In this document: in pieces, positions 48,578-57,359 of the stretch
Numbering within the stretch: the first letter of the stretch is position 1
How the letters are laid out: every line of letters starts with the position of its first letter
Origin: Herbaspirillum rubrisubalbicans
GTDB lineage: Bacteria > Pseudomonadota > Gammaproteobacteria > Burkholderiales > Burkholderiaceae_D
NCBI RefSeq assembly: GCF_003719195.1
Contig: NZ_CP024996.1
Coordinates: 2,728,001 to 2,792,000, forward strand
Length of the DNA stretch: 64,000 nt
Direction: 5' to 3'
The notes under the pieces: generated by a model
Seen by the model: only the letters and a program-made list of their open reading frames with translations
Database searches by the model: none
Told to the model about the DNA's origin: nothing
Made by a program: the position numbers and the translations under genes

Positions 48578-48712
48578 ATGTCCGCCTCCCATTCCCTGGC
48601 CACCGATGCGGTCTTTGTCGGCACCGCCCTGATTGCCTCCTGCACGTTCGCCTTCAGTTACGGTATGCGCTTGCTGGAGCGTGCACTAGTTCTCTGGAAG
48701 GGCAAGAGCTGA
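48578..48712 (+). pseudogene. Fragment resembling the C-terminus of an ABC permease
   Basis: The frame is open from before the ATG (LLAEIVLPIMS) and encodes a membrane segment AVFVGTALIASCTFAFSYGM with the end RLLERALVLWKGKS. That ending resembles TauC/SsuC-type permeases (R-x-L-E-R-x-L-V-x-W-x-G-K). Only 44 residues remain. It marks the end of the scar zone next to the LysR gene. Confidence 0.4.
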
Positions 48713-48721
48713 CACTTATTC

Positions 48722-49615
48722 TCAGCTATTACTTTCTTGTTCCCGGATCATGTCGTAGAGCGCCTGAGCTGCCGGCGACAGATGGGCAGCCTTGCGCGTG
48801 ATCAGAACAAGAGTGCGGGAAACGACAGGGTCGACCAGTTCTATCATTCGCACATTGGGATAGGCACCTTCCTGCACGGCCAGCTTCGGTACGACAGCCA
48901 CCCCCACACCTTGGGCAACCAATCCCACAGCTGTCGAACTACGCTGCACTTCGTAGAAGGAACGCAAGACGAAGCCATTGGCTTTCAGTGCCGGATCAAG
49001 CAAGGCCCGATTGCCGCTCACCTCGCCCGCAAAGATCAGTGGATAGGACTGCAGTTGCATCCAGGCGATGCGGCGCCGTCTGGCCAGCGGATGATCTTTA
49101 TGGCAAATCAGTACATACCTGTCTTCGGTCAGCGCCATGCTGACGAGCTCGGGATGATGTTCTCGCGCAATATTGATGCCGAATTCCACCTCTCGACGTA
49201 GCACAGCCTCCGCTACAGCCGATGAGGCGTGATCAAGGATCTTGATGCGGTTGTGCGGATAACGCGCAGAATACGCTTGCATGATACGCGGCAGGTACTG
49301 CACACCTACGGTGGGTACGCAGGCAATCGAGACGTCTCCACGTCGAGCAATACCCGTCTCTCGAATCTCCACGAGAGCCTCGGCCAGTTCGGCAAGGAGT
49401 CGCCGCGCCTGAGGAAGGAAGTCTTGTCCGATCGCCGTGAGCGCGATGGAACGTGTAGTGCGCTCTATCAACGTTACGCCCAGAAAATCCTCCAACTTGC
49501 GCAAACGCAACGTCACTGCCGTTTGTGTCACATGCAATGCACCGGCAGCCCCCTGAAAGCTGCCTTGATCGGCAATCGCGACAAACGCCTGCACACCGAG
49601 GATGTCTATTTTCAT
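48722..49615 (-). CDS. LysR-family transcriptional regulator
   Basis: 297 residues. Winged helix LGVQAFVAIADQGSFQGAAG and TQTAVTLRLRKLEDFLGVTL with IERTTRSIALTAIG, then a periplasmic-binding-type ligand domain (VSIACVPTVGVQYLPRIMQA; ARRRRIAWMQLQSYPLIFAG; VGLVAQGVGVAVVPKLAVQE). It diverges from the methyltransferase gene 160 bases away, a likely target. Confidence 0.9.
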   Translation of the reverse strand: MKIDILGVQAFVAIADQGSFQGAAGALHVTQTAVTLRLRKLEDFLGVTLIERTTRSIALTAIGQDFLPQARRLLAELAEALVEIRETGIARRGDVSIACVPTVGVQYLPRIMQAYSARYPHNRIKILDHASSAVAEAVLRREVEFGINIAREHHPELVSMALTEDRYVLICHKDHPLARRRRIAWMQLQSYPLIFAGEVSGNRALLDPALKANGFVLRSFYEVQRSSTAVGLVAQGVGVAVVPKLAVQEGAYPNVRMIELVDPVVSRTLVLITRKAAHLSPAAQALYDMIREQESNS

Positions 49616-49776
49616 GAGGAAAACTTATTAATCTTCGAAATAATTTCATTTTACTGCTTCTCCTGAAGCGCTCAAGATCCAAGCCAGCCGGGAGGGCATT
49701 TGCGGGCTAGCCGCGGCAAGCCTATCCAGTGTTCGTAGAAACCGACTTGAATCCGAAAACCACACAGGAGCCCCCC

Positions 49777-50580
49777 ATGCCAGATTCTCAAGACACACAA
49801 CAACCCCAGGTTCAATGGGATGCCGCCCAGTATTTGCGTTTCGGCGGCGAACGCCTGCGCCCCGCGCTGGACTTGATGTTGCATCTGCCAACTCAGACAG
49901 CCGCGCGCATCCTCGACCTTGGTTGCGGTGCCGGCAACCTGAGCGCCATACTGCAGCAGCGCTGGCCAGAGGCCGAGGTGCTCGGTGTGGATGGTTCCGA
50001 GGACATGTTGGCCAAGGCGCGCGTGAGCGTGCCCCAGGTCCGCTTCGTCGCAGCCGATTTGAATCACTGGGTCCCGGAGCACAAGCTGGACCTGATCTAC
50101 ACCAATGCGACCTTGCAGTGGCTGCCCGATCACGCGCAACTGTTTCCGCGGCTACTCTCCTTCCTCAATCCTGGTGGTTGCCTGGCAGTACAGATGCCGG
50201 TGATGCACGACGCGCCGTTGCGGCTGGCACAGGTGGAGCTGGCACGCTCACCCGCGTATGCCGGTGTGTTGGGCGAAGTGTCGGAGCGGCGCAATGTACT
50301 GGATATGGGCAGCTATTACGACCTGCTGCGGCCACAGGTGGCCACACTGGACATTTGGCAGACGACCTACCTGCATATCCTCCAGGGAGCGGACCCGGTA
50401 CTGCAATGGGCCAGCGGCAGCAGCCTGCGCCCCTATTTGGAAAAAATGGAGGGCGAGCAACTGCAGGCGTTCCGGGCTGATTATGCGCGGCGTATGCAAC
50501 GGGCTTACCCACCACGCGCTGATGGCAGCACCTTGCTACCGTTCCAGCGCATGTTCATCATGCTGACCTTGCCGAGCTGA
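49777..50580 (+). CDS. SAM-dependent methyltransferase, trans-aconitate 2-methyltransferase-like
   Basis: 267 residues; AGGAG lies 6 bases before the chosen ATG. The Rossmann motif ILDLGCGAGNLSAIL binds SAM, and VLGVDGSEDML, VRFVAADLNHW and DLIYTNATLQWLPDH are the following motifs. The N-terminus (VQWDAAQYLRFGGERLRPAL) and GSYYDLLRPQVATLDIWQTT match the Tam family, which methylates trans-aconitate and relieves aconitase inhibition. It is divergent from the LysR gene. Confidence 0.82.
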   Translation: MPDSQDTQQPQVQWDAAQYLRFGGERLRPALDLMLHLPTQTAARILDLGCGAGNLSAILQQRWPEAEVLGVDGSEDMLAKARVSVPQVRFVAADLNHWVPEHKLDLIYTNATLQWLPDHAQLFPRLLSFLNPGGCLAVQMPVMHDAPLRLAQVELARSPAYAGVLGEVSERRNVLDMGSYYDLLRPQVATLDIWQTTYLHILQGADPVLQWASGSSLRPYLEKMEGEQLQAFRADYARRMQRAYPPRADGSTLLPFQRMFIMLTLPS

Positions 50581-50597
50581 GTTCCCAGGAACTGCCT

Positions 50598-51419
50598 TTA
50601 AAGCTTGGCCGGCGCAACCGGCTCAAGCATGGCGCGCATGGCCGGCGTTGCCAGCAACTTCTTATAGCTGGCAGCAGACATCGCATCGATCATCAGACGA
50701 CCACTGACATCGGCCTTGATGTACTCGACGGCCAGTAGCGCAATGACTGGATTGGTGGTCAAGGTGGCCTGGTCGGGGCTGCTATCGCCGAACTCGGCCA
50801 CCACGGCAGACTCATCATCTGCCACCAGCACCGCCAGGCGCCGCCCGGCCAGGCGCAGTCTCGCGCTGGCGCCGCATTCGGCCATGTCGTAGGTCTGCGG
50901 GCCGGTCAACGTCCCCTTGCCATAGATGGCCACATGGGTGTCCACCCCTCTGGCACTGGCCGCTTCAAGCAGTGGCCCCAACTCATCAAGTTCTTCATCC
51001 CAAATACCGGCGAACAGGCTTTTTTGCGCACTCGATATCGAATGCGCAAAGGCCTGGACGATTGCCTTGGTGCCGCTAAGCGACCAGACCAATCCGGGCT
51101 CCTGTTGTACCGGCAGGCGATCCAGGGCGGCAGCGGCTGATTCAATATCAGCATTGAAACGTGAGCGCAGCTCTGCCAACAGCGCAGTATGCGGCACAGC
51201 GCTATACCGCACAGGCTCGGAGCGGTTCACGAGGACCGCCCCGCGCGTTTCCAGACGGGTCAGTGTTTCATACACCTTGGAGGGTGGCATCGAGGCTCGA
51301 CGACCGACTTCAGCGCCGGTCAAGGCGGCCTGCCCCACCAGGGCGGTGTATGCCTGCGCTTCGTACTGGGTGAATCCCAGTCGCGTCATCGCGGCGATCA
51401 ATTCGTTTTCTGTCGTCAT
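50598..51419 (-). CDS. TrmB-family transcriptional regulator
   Basis: 273 residues from ATG; a TTG 8 codons earlier is less likely. Winged helix MTRLGFTQYEAQAYTALVG and MPPSKVYETLTRLETRGAVL is typical of TrmB proteins, followed by a ligand/PLD-like domain (LVWSLSGTKAIVQAFAHSIS; LFAGIWDEELDELGPLLEAA). It is divergent from ridA and the MFS gene, with two dyads in the intergenic space, so it probably represses them. Confidence 0.85.
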   Translation of the reverse strand: MTTENELIAAMTRLGFTQYEAQAYTALVGQAALTGAEVGRRASMPPSKVYETLTRLETRGAVLVNRSEPVRYSAVPHTALLAELRSRFNADIESAAAALDRLPVQQEPGLVWSLSGTKAIVQAFAHSISSAQKSLFAGIWDEELDELGPLLEAASARGVDTHVAIYGKGTLTGPQTYDMAECGASARLRLAGRRLAVLVADDESAVVAEFGDSSPDQATLTTNPVIALLAVEYIKADVSGRLMIDAMSAASYKKLLATPAMRAMLEPVAPAKL

Positions 51420-51454
51420 GCCTGACTCTATTTTTGTATCCAAGGGATTGACTA

Positions 51455-51500
51455 ACTACTCAGGTAGTATACGATTCCTCATAACTACTACTCAAGTAGT
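51455..51500. promoter_or_regulatory. Two operator dyads between TrmB and RidA genes
   Basis: ACTACTCAGGTAGT (51455-51468) and ACTACTCAAGTAGT (51487-51500) are near-identical dyads, 32 bases centre to centre (three helical turns), in the divergent intergenic region. They are strong candidates for the TrmB-type operator. Confidence 0.75.
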
Positions 51501-51534
51501 TAATATTGGATCAATCACATGAAGGATCAGACAA

Positions 51535-51900
51535 ATGCGTCAACTCATCAGCACAGGTTCTCCCTGGGAGCCCAAAGTCGGGTACTCACGGGCGGTGATC
51601 GTGAACGATACGATCTATATTTCAGGAACGGCCGGGAAAGGCCCGGACGTCTACACGCAGACCAGAGATGCGCTCGCCACGGTCGAGAAGGTACTCACCG
51701 ACCATGGTTTCCAGTTGTCTGATGTGGTGCAGAGTCGCCTGGTCGTCTCCGACTTCGCGCACTGGGAAGACGCGGCGCGGGCGCATGGCGAGGTCTACGG
51801 CAGTATCCGGCCTGCTTTTTCACTGGTCCATGCCTTGCCCTTCGTCGATGACGCGATCCTGGCAGAGGTGGAGGCCATTGCTGTCAGAGTCGACAAGTGA
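51535..51900 (+). CDS. RidA/YjgF-family protein
   Basis: 121 residues. SPWEPKVGYSRAVIVNDTIY, ISGTAGKGPDVYTQTRDALA, VVQSRLVVSDFAHWEDAARA and IRPAFSLVHALPFVDDAILA are typical of the RidA superfamily, a subgroup lacking the RNPxG arginine (here IRPAFSLV keeps R-P). RidA enzymes hydrolyse reactive enamines or imines. Its stop overlaps the MFS start (GTGA), so both belong to one operon under TrmB control. Confidence 0.85.
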   Translation: MRQLISTGSPWEPKVGYSRAVIVNDTIYISGTAGKGPDVYTQTRDALATVEKVLTDHGFQLSDVVQSRLVVSDFAHWEDAARAHGEVYGSIRPAFSLVHALPFVDDAILAEVEAIAVRVDK

Positions 51901-53102
51901 AGTCGCAGACTGATCAGCACGTCCGGCTCTCGGGCCGCGCACTGGCGGTGCTGTCGGTGGCCGCCGGCAGCGCCATTGCCAACAACTACGCCATGCAACC
52001 GGCGCTGTCGCTCATCGCTGCGGACTTTGGCGTTCCGGTGGCACCGATGACGGCCTTGGCATCCGCGGCCATCATCGGCTATCTGCTCGGCCTGGTGCTG
52101 CTGGTTCCGCTGACGGACAAGTTGAGCCCGCGCGTGCTGATTCCGGGACAGTTGTTCGCGCTTGCATGTGCGTTGCTGCTTGCCGCTTGGGCCGCAAGTC
52201 CAGAGGTACTGATTGGTTGCTTTGTTCTGATCGGCGCGACAACGACGGTGGCTGCGCAAAGCAGTGCCGTGGTCGGCAAGTACGCCCACGCTCAGCACCG
52301 AGCCCTTAGCATGGCGACGATTTCGGCGGGCATATCGGCAGGAATATTGTTGAGTCGATTCGTCGGTGGCGTACTGGCACAGTGGTGGGGCTGGCGAGGC
52401 GCGCTGTTGGCCTTTGCCGCCTTCGCCGCTGTGTCAGCCCTTTGCGTGCTTCCGTTATTGCCGACGCAAGGTCCAGATGCGCAAAGCGGATACTTTTCGA
52501 ACTTGCGCAGTATGCCGATACTGATGAAGACATCGAGGGAACTGCGCTTGCGCATCTACGCAGGGATGCTGTGGTTCTTCGCTTTCAATCTGATCTGGGT
52601 CGGCCTGGTCGTGCGCCTGGCGGCGCCTCCCTTTAACCTGGATGCGGCGCACATTGGACTCTATAGCCTTGCCGGACTGATGGGCCTGCTCATGACGCGC
52701 GTGGCCGGGCGTCTGGCAGACCGCTTTGGTCATCGGCGGGTGGTTGTCAGTGGTCTGATTTCTGCCTTTTTTGCCGCGATTGGATTGGCGCTGGTACTTG
52801 GGCATCCTGCCGCCATCGCAGTCGCGCTGGCGGTGTTCGACGCCGGCTGTTTCACCGCACAGGTCGCCAACCAGGCAGGTGTAGTCGCGATCGAGCCGTC
52901 GCGCGCAGGGGTGTTGAATTCGGCTTACCTGTTTTTCTATTACGTTGCTGGCACCATTGGCGCTGCCCTGGCGGGCGTCATCGTCGGCAGTGCCGGCTGG
53001 GAGGTGCTTGCCTTATTGGCTGCGGTTGCCACAGCCAGCGCGGCGATCATCAGCTTGTTGTCCCCGCCCGGGGCTACAACAGCGGGCGGCCGGCAAGCTT
53101 GA
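51897..53102 (+). CDS. MFS transporter
   Basis: 401 residues, GTG start overlapping the ridA stop. Twelve hydrophobic segments, with MFS-type SAAIIGYLLGLVLLVPLTDK (motif A follows TM2), SMATISAGISAGILLSRFVG and a second motif-A-like RVAGRLADRFGHRRVVVSGL in the middle. Likely a drug or metabolite exporter induced with RidA. Substrate unknown. Confidence 0.85.
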   Translation: MKSQTDQHVRLSGRALAVLSVAAGSAIANNYAMQPALSLIAADFGVPVAPMTALASAAIIGYLLGLVLLVPLTDKLSPRVLIPGQLFALACALLLAAWAASPEVLIGCFVLIGATTTVAAQSSAVVGKYAHAQHRALSMATISAGISAGILLSRFVGGVLAQWWGWRGALLAFAAFAAVSALCVLPLLPTQGPDAQSGYFSNLRSMPILMKTSRELRLRIYAGMLWFFAFNLIWVGLVVRLAAPPFNLDAAHIGLYSLAGLMGLLMTRVAGRLADRFGHRRVVVSGLISAFFAAIGLALVLGHPAAIAVALAVFDAGCFTAQVANQAGVVAIEPSRAGVLNSAYLFFYYVAGTIGAALAGVIVGSAGWEVLALLAAVATASAAIISLLSPPGATTAGGRQA

Positions 53103-53149
53103 CTTAGAGGCAGTTGCAAAATTAAATTTCGGGGCTGTTAACTTCCGCG

Positions 53150-53346
53150 ATTTGATCGATGCTCGCGAAAATCGGCGCGTCCATGGCAGCGGGCTTGGTA
53201 AAACCCGTTGGTCAGTCGAACGTTCGATTGCCAGGCTGCATTCGTTTCGGCGCCTGAAGATTCGTTATGAACGCCATGCTCATATCCACGAAGTCTTTTT
53301 GTCATCGGCGATGTCTTTCATCTTGCTGATGGATCGCTCCCGTTTG
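53150..53346 (+). pseudogene. IS5-family transposase, C-terminal fragment
   Basis: HGSGLGKTRWSVERSIARLH, SFRRLKIRYERHAHIHEVFL and SSAMSFILLMDRS are the end of an IS5-type DDE transposase (V-E-R-x-x-x-x-L-H-x-F-R-R-L-x-x-R-Y-E-R). No start and no inverted repeats are recognised; the element is a remnant between the MFS gene and the T6SS locus. Confidence 0.75.
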
Positions 53347-53372
53347 GCATCGACCAAGCCGAACAAGTGTAC

Positions 53373-53606
53373 TCACTCAGCGCGCCGCAAACGCCAGATC
53401 ACGCGCGCGCCCATCTTCAGGCTCTGCAACAGGCCTTCCGTCTCCAACTGAGCCAGCGCGACCACGGTGATCTCCAGCGATTCAGGCTGGCCCGGCCACA
53501 TGATCCACCATTGATGGATGCCTTCAGCCGTGTCCATGCTGTGCGGACGCGCCTGTAGATATCGCGTGATCTCGCTTTTGGCAAATTGGTGTAATTCGTT
53601 ATCCAT
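53373..53606 (-). CDS. Hypothetical protein with small winged-helix-like layout (77 aa)
   Basis: MDNELHQFAKSEITRYLQAR, then TAEGIHQWWIMWPGQPESLE and ITVVALAQLETEGLLQSLKM GARVIW. Helix content and the QLETEGLL stretch resemble a winged-helix DNA-binding or adaptor fold. It is divergent from the T6SS operon. No family recognised with certainty. Confidence 0.55.
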   Translation of the reverse strand: MDNELHQFAKSEITRYLQARPHSMDTAEGIHQWWIMWPGQPESLEITVVALAQLETEGLLQSLKMGARVIWRLRRAE

Positions 53607-53912
53607 GCGGACAGGCTGACTTTAGAAAAGGCGCATCCAGGTGAGCACCGAAGTAAAACTCCGGCCACATGGCGTACCGGAGACAGCCGCAGATTAGCAC
53701 AAGGATCACTGCCACTTCGTTACTTTTTTACTTCCTCCACAGTGGGTATTTTTCTCGCTCCACAGGGTGAATTCCTACCCCCTCCCGAACCCGCCATCGG
53801 CCTGACCGATGGTTCCGCGGAGGCCGGTTTCCAGGGGGGAAATACACCCATCCCGGGCAAAGATAAAAATAATAAATCGTTGAATATCAATAACTTGGTC
53901 ATGAACATCGTG

Positions 53913-53929
53913 TTGGCACGCCAATTGCA
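53913..53929 (+). promoter_or_regulatory. Sigma-54 (RpoN) promoter upstream of the T6SS operon
   Basis: TTGGCACG-CCAA-TTGCA is a perfect -24/-12 element 128 bases before tssBC and in its direction. The 53607-54056 stretch otherwise has no gene; an open frame running through it into tssBC lacks coding character before 54057. Confidence 0.75.
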
Positions 53930-54056
53930 ATACTGTCCGCTGTACGAATCCGGCATCAGGCGTTGTTGGGGCAGACGATGCGGGAAGCAGAACGAGCACA
54001 CGGCACATCCAGGGTGTTATTTAATTCAATCGGCGACTTCGAGGCGAGGCTACGAA

Positions 54057-56666
54057 ATGACAGAAAGCATTCAGCAAAAACTACTGCGGGTAAGGCCACC
54101 AAGGGTGAAGATCACCTACGACGTGGAAACTGGTGGCGCCATGGAAAAACAGGAGTTGCCGTTCATCGTGGGGATCTTTGCCGATCTCTCAGGTGACCGC
54201 GATCCCGCGGACACTCTGGCCTCCCGGCCACTGAAAGAACGCCAGATGACCGACATCGATCGTGACAATTTCAACGCAATCATGAAGTCGATCGGACCGC
54301 GCGTGGATCTGACCAAGGTGCCCAAGGACGTGCCTGCGGCCGCATCGCTGCTGGGGACGCCGGGCGACAAGCAGATCGTCTTCGAGAGCCTCGATGATTT
54401 CGAGCCGATGCAGATCATCCGCAAGCTGCCCTCGCTGAATGACCTGTACCAGTCACGCGGCCTGATCCGCAGCTTGCAGGCGAAATACGAAGCCGATGAC
54501 GAAACCGCTCACCATCTGGATGCCCTGCTGCAGAACGAAGACCCGACCACGCAGGCATCCACGTTCAAGCTGATGGGCAAGTTCGATGCCGTCGCTGAAA
54601 CCGAGCGCCCGGCACTGCGTCACGCGCTGTTCGGTCTGTTCGACACGGTCAATCAAGGTGCGGATGCCGACAAGGCCAAGGTCTATCCGACCTGGTCCCT
54701 GATGGCGGTGGCCGATGCGGCCGAGAAGGACAAGGACAAGCTGGCCAAGCTGGTTGCCGCTGCCGACCCCAAGGCGGTCGCACTGTCCCAAGCGCTTGCG
54801 GCAAAGGATACGACCGACAATCGGGTCAAGGCCAAGCTGCTGGTCGAACAGTTGCAACTGCCTGGCGCGCCGGCAGCCGATGCCACCGAGGAGGTAAAGG
54901 CTCCCTTCACCAAGCGCGATAAACTGCTCGCCCAGCTCGGTTTCGATCCGGTGACGGCAGACAAGACACTTGACCAGTCAGTGATTGACATCAAGTCGGC
55001 CACTCTGGCCAGCGGCATGAACCTGCCGGCAGGCGACCCGCTCTGGCGCAAGCCGCTGATGCTGCTCGGCCTGAGCATGCCGGACGATGACGCGCGTGAC
55101 GCCTTCCTGCATTTTGCAGATTACCTGCAAGCGCTCGCCGCCACCGGTCCCAGTGCAGAACAACTGGCGATGGTAGCCGCGGTAGCGCCGCTGCTGCAGA
55201 CGGACGCGGCCAGAGTGTTGCTGTGGCTGCACCACTACGCTAGCCAGGTCGCCGACCTGATGAAGGAGGAGCAGCAATTGCAAGGGCTGATGGCGGCACA
55301 GAAGCGCGGTTCGGCAGCAGTGATCGATGAACTGGTTGCGCGCATCGACCAGTTGCTCAGCATCGCGCTGACCGCCGTGCTGCACTGCGCTGGCTTCAAG
55401 CGCATGGAAGCCACTTGGCGTGGCCTGGCGCACCTGGTGTTTAACACCGAGACCAGCACCAAGCTCAAGCTGCGGGTGTTCAACGCCACCCAGGACGAGC
55501 TGATCAAGGACATGAGCAAGGCCGTCGAATTCGACCAGAGCGCTCTGTTCAAGCTGATCTACGAAGCCGAATACGGCACCTACGGCGGCTTCCCCTACAG
55601 CCTGTTGATCGGCGACTACGAGCTGGGCGCCGACGCCGCCGACATCGAATTCCTGAAGAAGATGTCGGAAGTCGCGGCCTCCGCACATGCCCCTTTCATC
55701 GCCGCCGCCTCGACCGCCATGTTCGGCCTGTCCGGTTTCGACAAGCTGGACAAGCCGCGCGACTTGGCCAAGATCTTCGAGAATGCCGAACTGACGGCAT
55801 GGCGCGAGTTCCGCGAGATGGAAGATTCGCGTTACGTCACGCTGGTGCTGCCACGCGTGTTGCTGCGTCTGCCGTATGGTAAGGCCGAGAAGCGCAATAC
55901 CACGCCCTGCGAAGGTATCAATTTCGAAGAGGACGTCAGCGGTGCCAACCTGCGTCCTTATCTGAACGCCAAAGGCGAGATCACCGGCTATCCTAAGCCG
56001 GACAACCAGAGCTTCCTGTGGGGCAACGCCGCCTTCGTACTGGCCGAACGTATCACCAATGCCTTTGCCCTGTACAACTGGACTGCCGCCATTCGCGGCG
56101 TGGAAGGCGGCGGTCTGGTGGAAAATCTGCCGCTCTATACCTACACCTCGGATTCCGGCAGCAGCGAACTGTTCTGCCCGATCGAAGTGTCGATCACCGA
56201 TCGCCGTGAAAAGGAATTGAACGACCTAGGCTTCATTTCCCTGATCCACTGCAAGGGCTCCGGCCACGCTGCCTTCTTCGGCGGCCAGACCACCAATCTT
56301 CCCAAGAAGTATTTCTCGGACAGCGCCAATGCCAATGCCAAGATCTCATCGATGCTGCCTTATATTCTGGCCGCATCCCGCTTCGCGCATTACATCAAGG
56401 TCATCATGCGCAGCAAGATCGGCAGCTTCATGACGCGCGAGAACGTCGAGTCCTTCCTCAATAACTGGATTACCAATTACGTTCTGCTCGACGATAACGC
56501 CGCCCAGAATGCCAAGGCCGCCTTTCCGTTGCGCGAAGCGTCGGTGGTGGTAACCGATGTCCCGGGACAACCGGGCGCCTATCGCGCCACGGTCTTCCTG
56601 AAGCCGCACTTCCAGTTGGAAGAGCTGACGACCTCAATCCGGCTGGTCGCGGACCTGCCTAGCTAA
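54057..56666 (+). CDS. tssBC: Fused TssB-TssC type VI secretion sheath protein
   Basis: 869 residues. Residues 1 to about 160 are a TssB (VipA) domain: RVRPPRVKITYDVETGGAME, ELPFIVGIFADLSGD, RDNFNAIMKSIGPR and a C-terminal LPSLNDLYQSRGLIRSL. Residues about 415-869 are TssC (VipB): ATWRGLAHLVFNTETSTKL, FDQSALFKLIYEAEYGTYGG, AAIRGVEGGGLVENLP and FAHYIKVIMRSKIGSFMTRE. The two are normally separate proteins of about 160 and 490 residues. Between them lies a 250-residue mainly helical insert I do not recognise. The start follows GAGG. The product should form the contractile sheath that drives Hcp/VgrG. Confidence 0.88.
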   Translation: MTESIQQKLLRVRPPRVKITYDVETGGAMEKQELPFIVGIFADLSGDRDPADTLASRPLKERQMTDIDRDNFNAIMKSIGPRVDLTKVPKDVPAAASLLGTPGDKQIVFESLDDFEPMQIIRKLPSLNDLYQSRGLIRSLQAKYEADDETAHHLDALLQNEDPTTQASTFKLMGKFDAVAETERPALRHALFGLFDTVNQGADADKAKVYPTWSLMAVADAAEKDKDKLAKLVAAADPKAVALSQALAAKDTTDNRVKAKLLVEQLQLPGAPAADATEEVKAPFTKRDKLLAQLGFDPVTADKTLDQSVIDIKSATLASGMNLPAGDPLWRKPLMLLGLSMPDDDARDAFLHFADYLQALAATGPSAEQLAMVAAVAPLLQTDAARVLLWLHHYASQVADLMKEEQQLQGLMAAQKRGSAAVIDELVARIDQLLSIALTAVLHCAGFKRMEATWRGLAHLVFNTETSTKLKLRVFNATQDELIKDMSKAVEFDQSALFKLIYEAEYGTYGGFPYSLLIGDYELGADAADIEFLKKMSEVAASAHAPFIAAASTAMFGLSGFDKLDKPRDLAKIFENAELTAWREFREMEDSRYVTLVLPRVLLRLPYGKAEKRNTTPCEGINFEEDVSGANLRPYLNAKGEITGYPKPDNQSFLWGNAAFVLAERITNAFALYNWTAAIRGVEGGGLVENLPLYTYTSDSGSSELFCPIEVSITDRREKELNDLGFISLIHCKGSGHAAFFGGQTTNLPKKYFSDSANANAKISSMLPYILAASRFAHYIKVIMRSKIGSFMTRENVESFLNNWITNYVLLDDNAAQNAKAAFPLREASVVVTDVPGQPGAYRATVFLKPHFQLEELTTSIRLVADLPS

Positions 56667-56734
56667 GTCAGGCAACCGCCTATCGCCAATCACGTTACCC
56701 GCACTATCCGATTTTCACCGATACAGGAACAGAC

Positions 56735-57307
56735 ATGGATCTGATTTTATTGCAGCCTGGCGACAGCACCGTGCTGGCCGGCGCCTCCAACTGGACGACC
56801 GCCCAGAGCAGCCAGATTGCCTCGTGGCCGAGCGGCACTGCCGGCCTGCCGACCGCCCCCTGCTTCGAAATGACCTCCGTACATTTCGGCATGAAACAGC
56901 AGATGACCACCGACGTCAGCAACAACGCCCGTACCTCGGGTCGTCCGGTCATCACCGATATCACCTGCGTCAAGTACATCGACAATGCCTCCACCCTGCT
57001 GTACGACCGCTGCCTGCGCGCCTATCCGCTGGGTACCAGCGCCAAGTGCACGTCGATCTTCCTGCTGCGCAACTCCGGCGACCAACTGGCCTGCCTGATG
57101 AAGATCGACCTGTACAACGCCATGGTCAGCGAGATCCAGACACAGACGCATCCCAACGACATGCCGACCGAGCAGTTCAAGATCAATTTCACCGACATCA
57201 TGTGGACCTACTATCCGCAGGCCAACGATACGTCGGTCGGCGGGATGCTGATGAAGGGCTGGAGCGTGCGTCAGAACCAAGCCTTGTCGGCGGCACCGAC
57301 AGCGTAG
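56735..57307 (+). CDS. hcp: Hcp (TssD), T6SS inner tube protein
   Basis: 190 residues. Beta-rich; the start MDLILLQPGDSTVLAGASNW and TAPCFEMTSVHFGMKQQM, GRPVITDITCVKYIDNAST, LYDRCLRAYPLG and IMWTYYPQANDTSVGGMLMK are typical of Hcp, which stacks as hexameric rings inside the sheath. AACAG precedes the ATG. It is the second gene of the operon. Confidence 0.88.
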   Translation: MDLILLQPGDSTVLAGASNWTTAQSSQIASWPSGTAGLPTAPCFEMTSVHFGMKQQMTTDVSNNARTSGRPVITDITCVKYIDNASTLLYDRCLRAYPLGTSAKCTSIFLLRNSGDQLACLMKIDLYNAMVSEIQTQTHPNDMPTEQFKINFTDIMWTYYPQANDTSVGGMLMKGWSVRQNQALSAAPTA

Positions 57308-57359
57308 GTCTCCAATGCAGCCGCTGCGACGCAATGCAGTTTGAGGATGGAGGTCAGTC

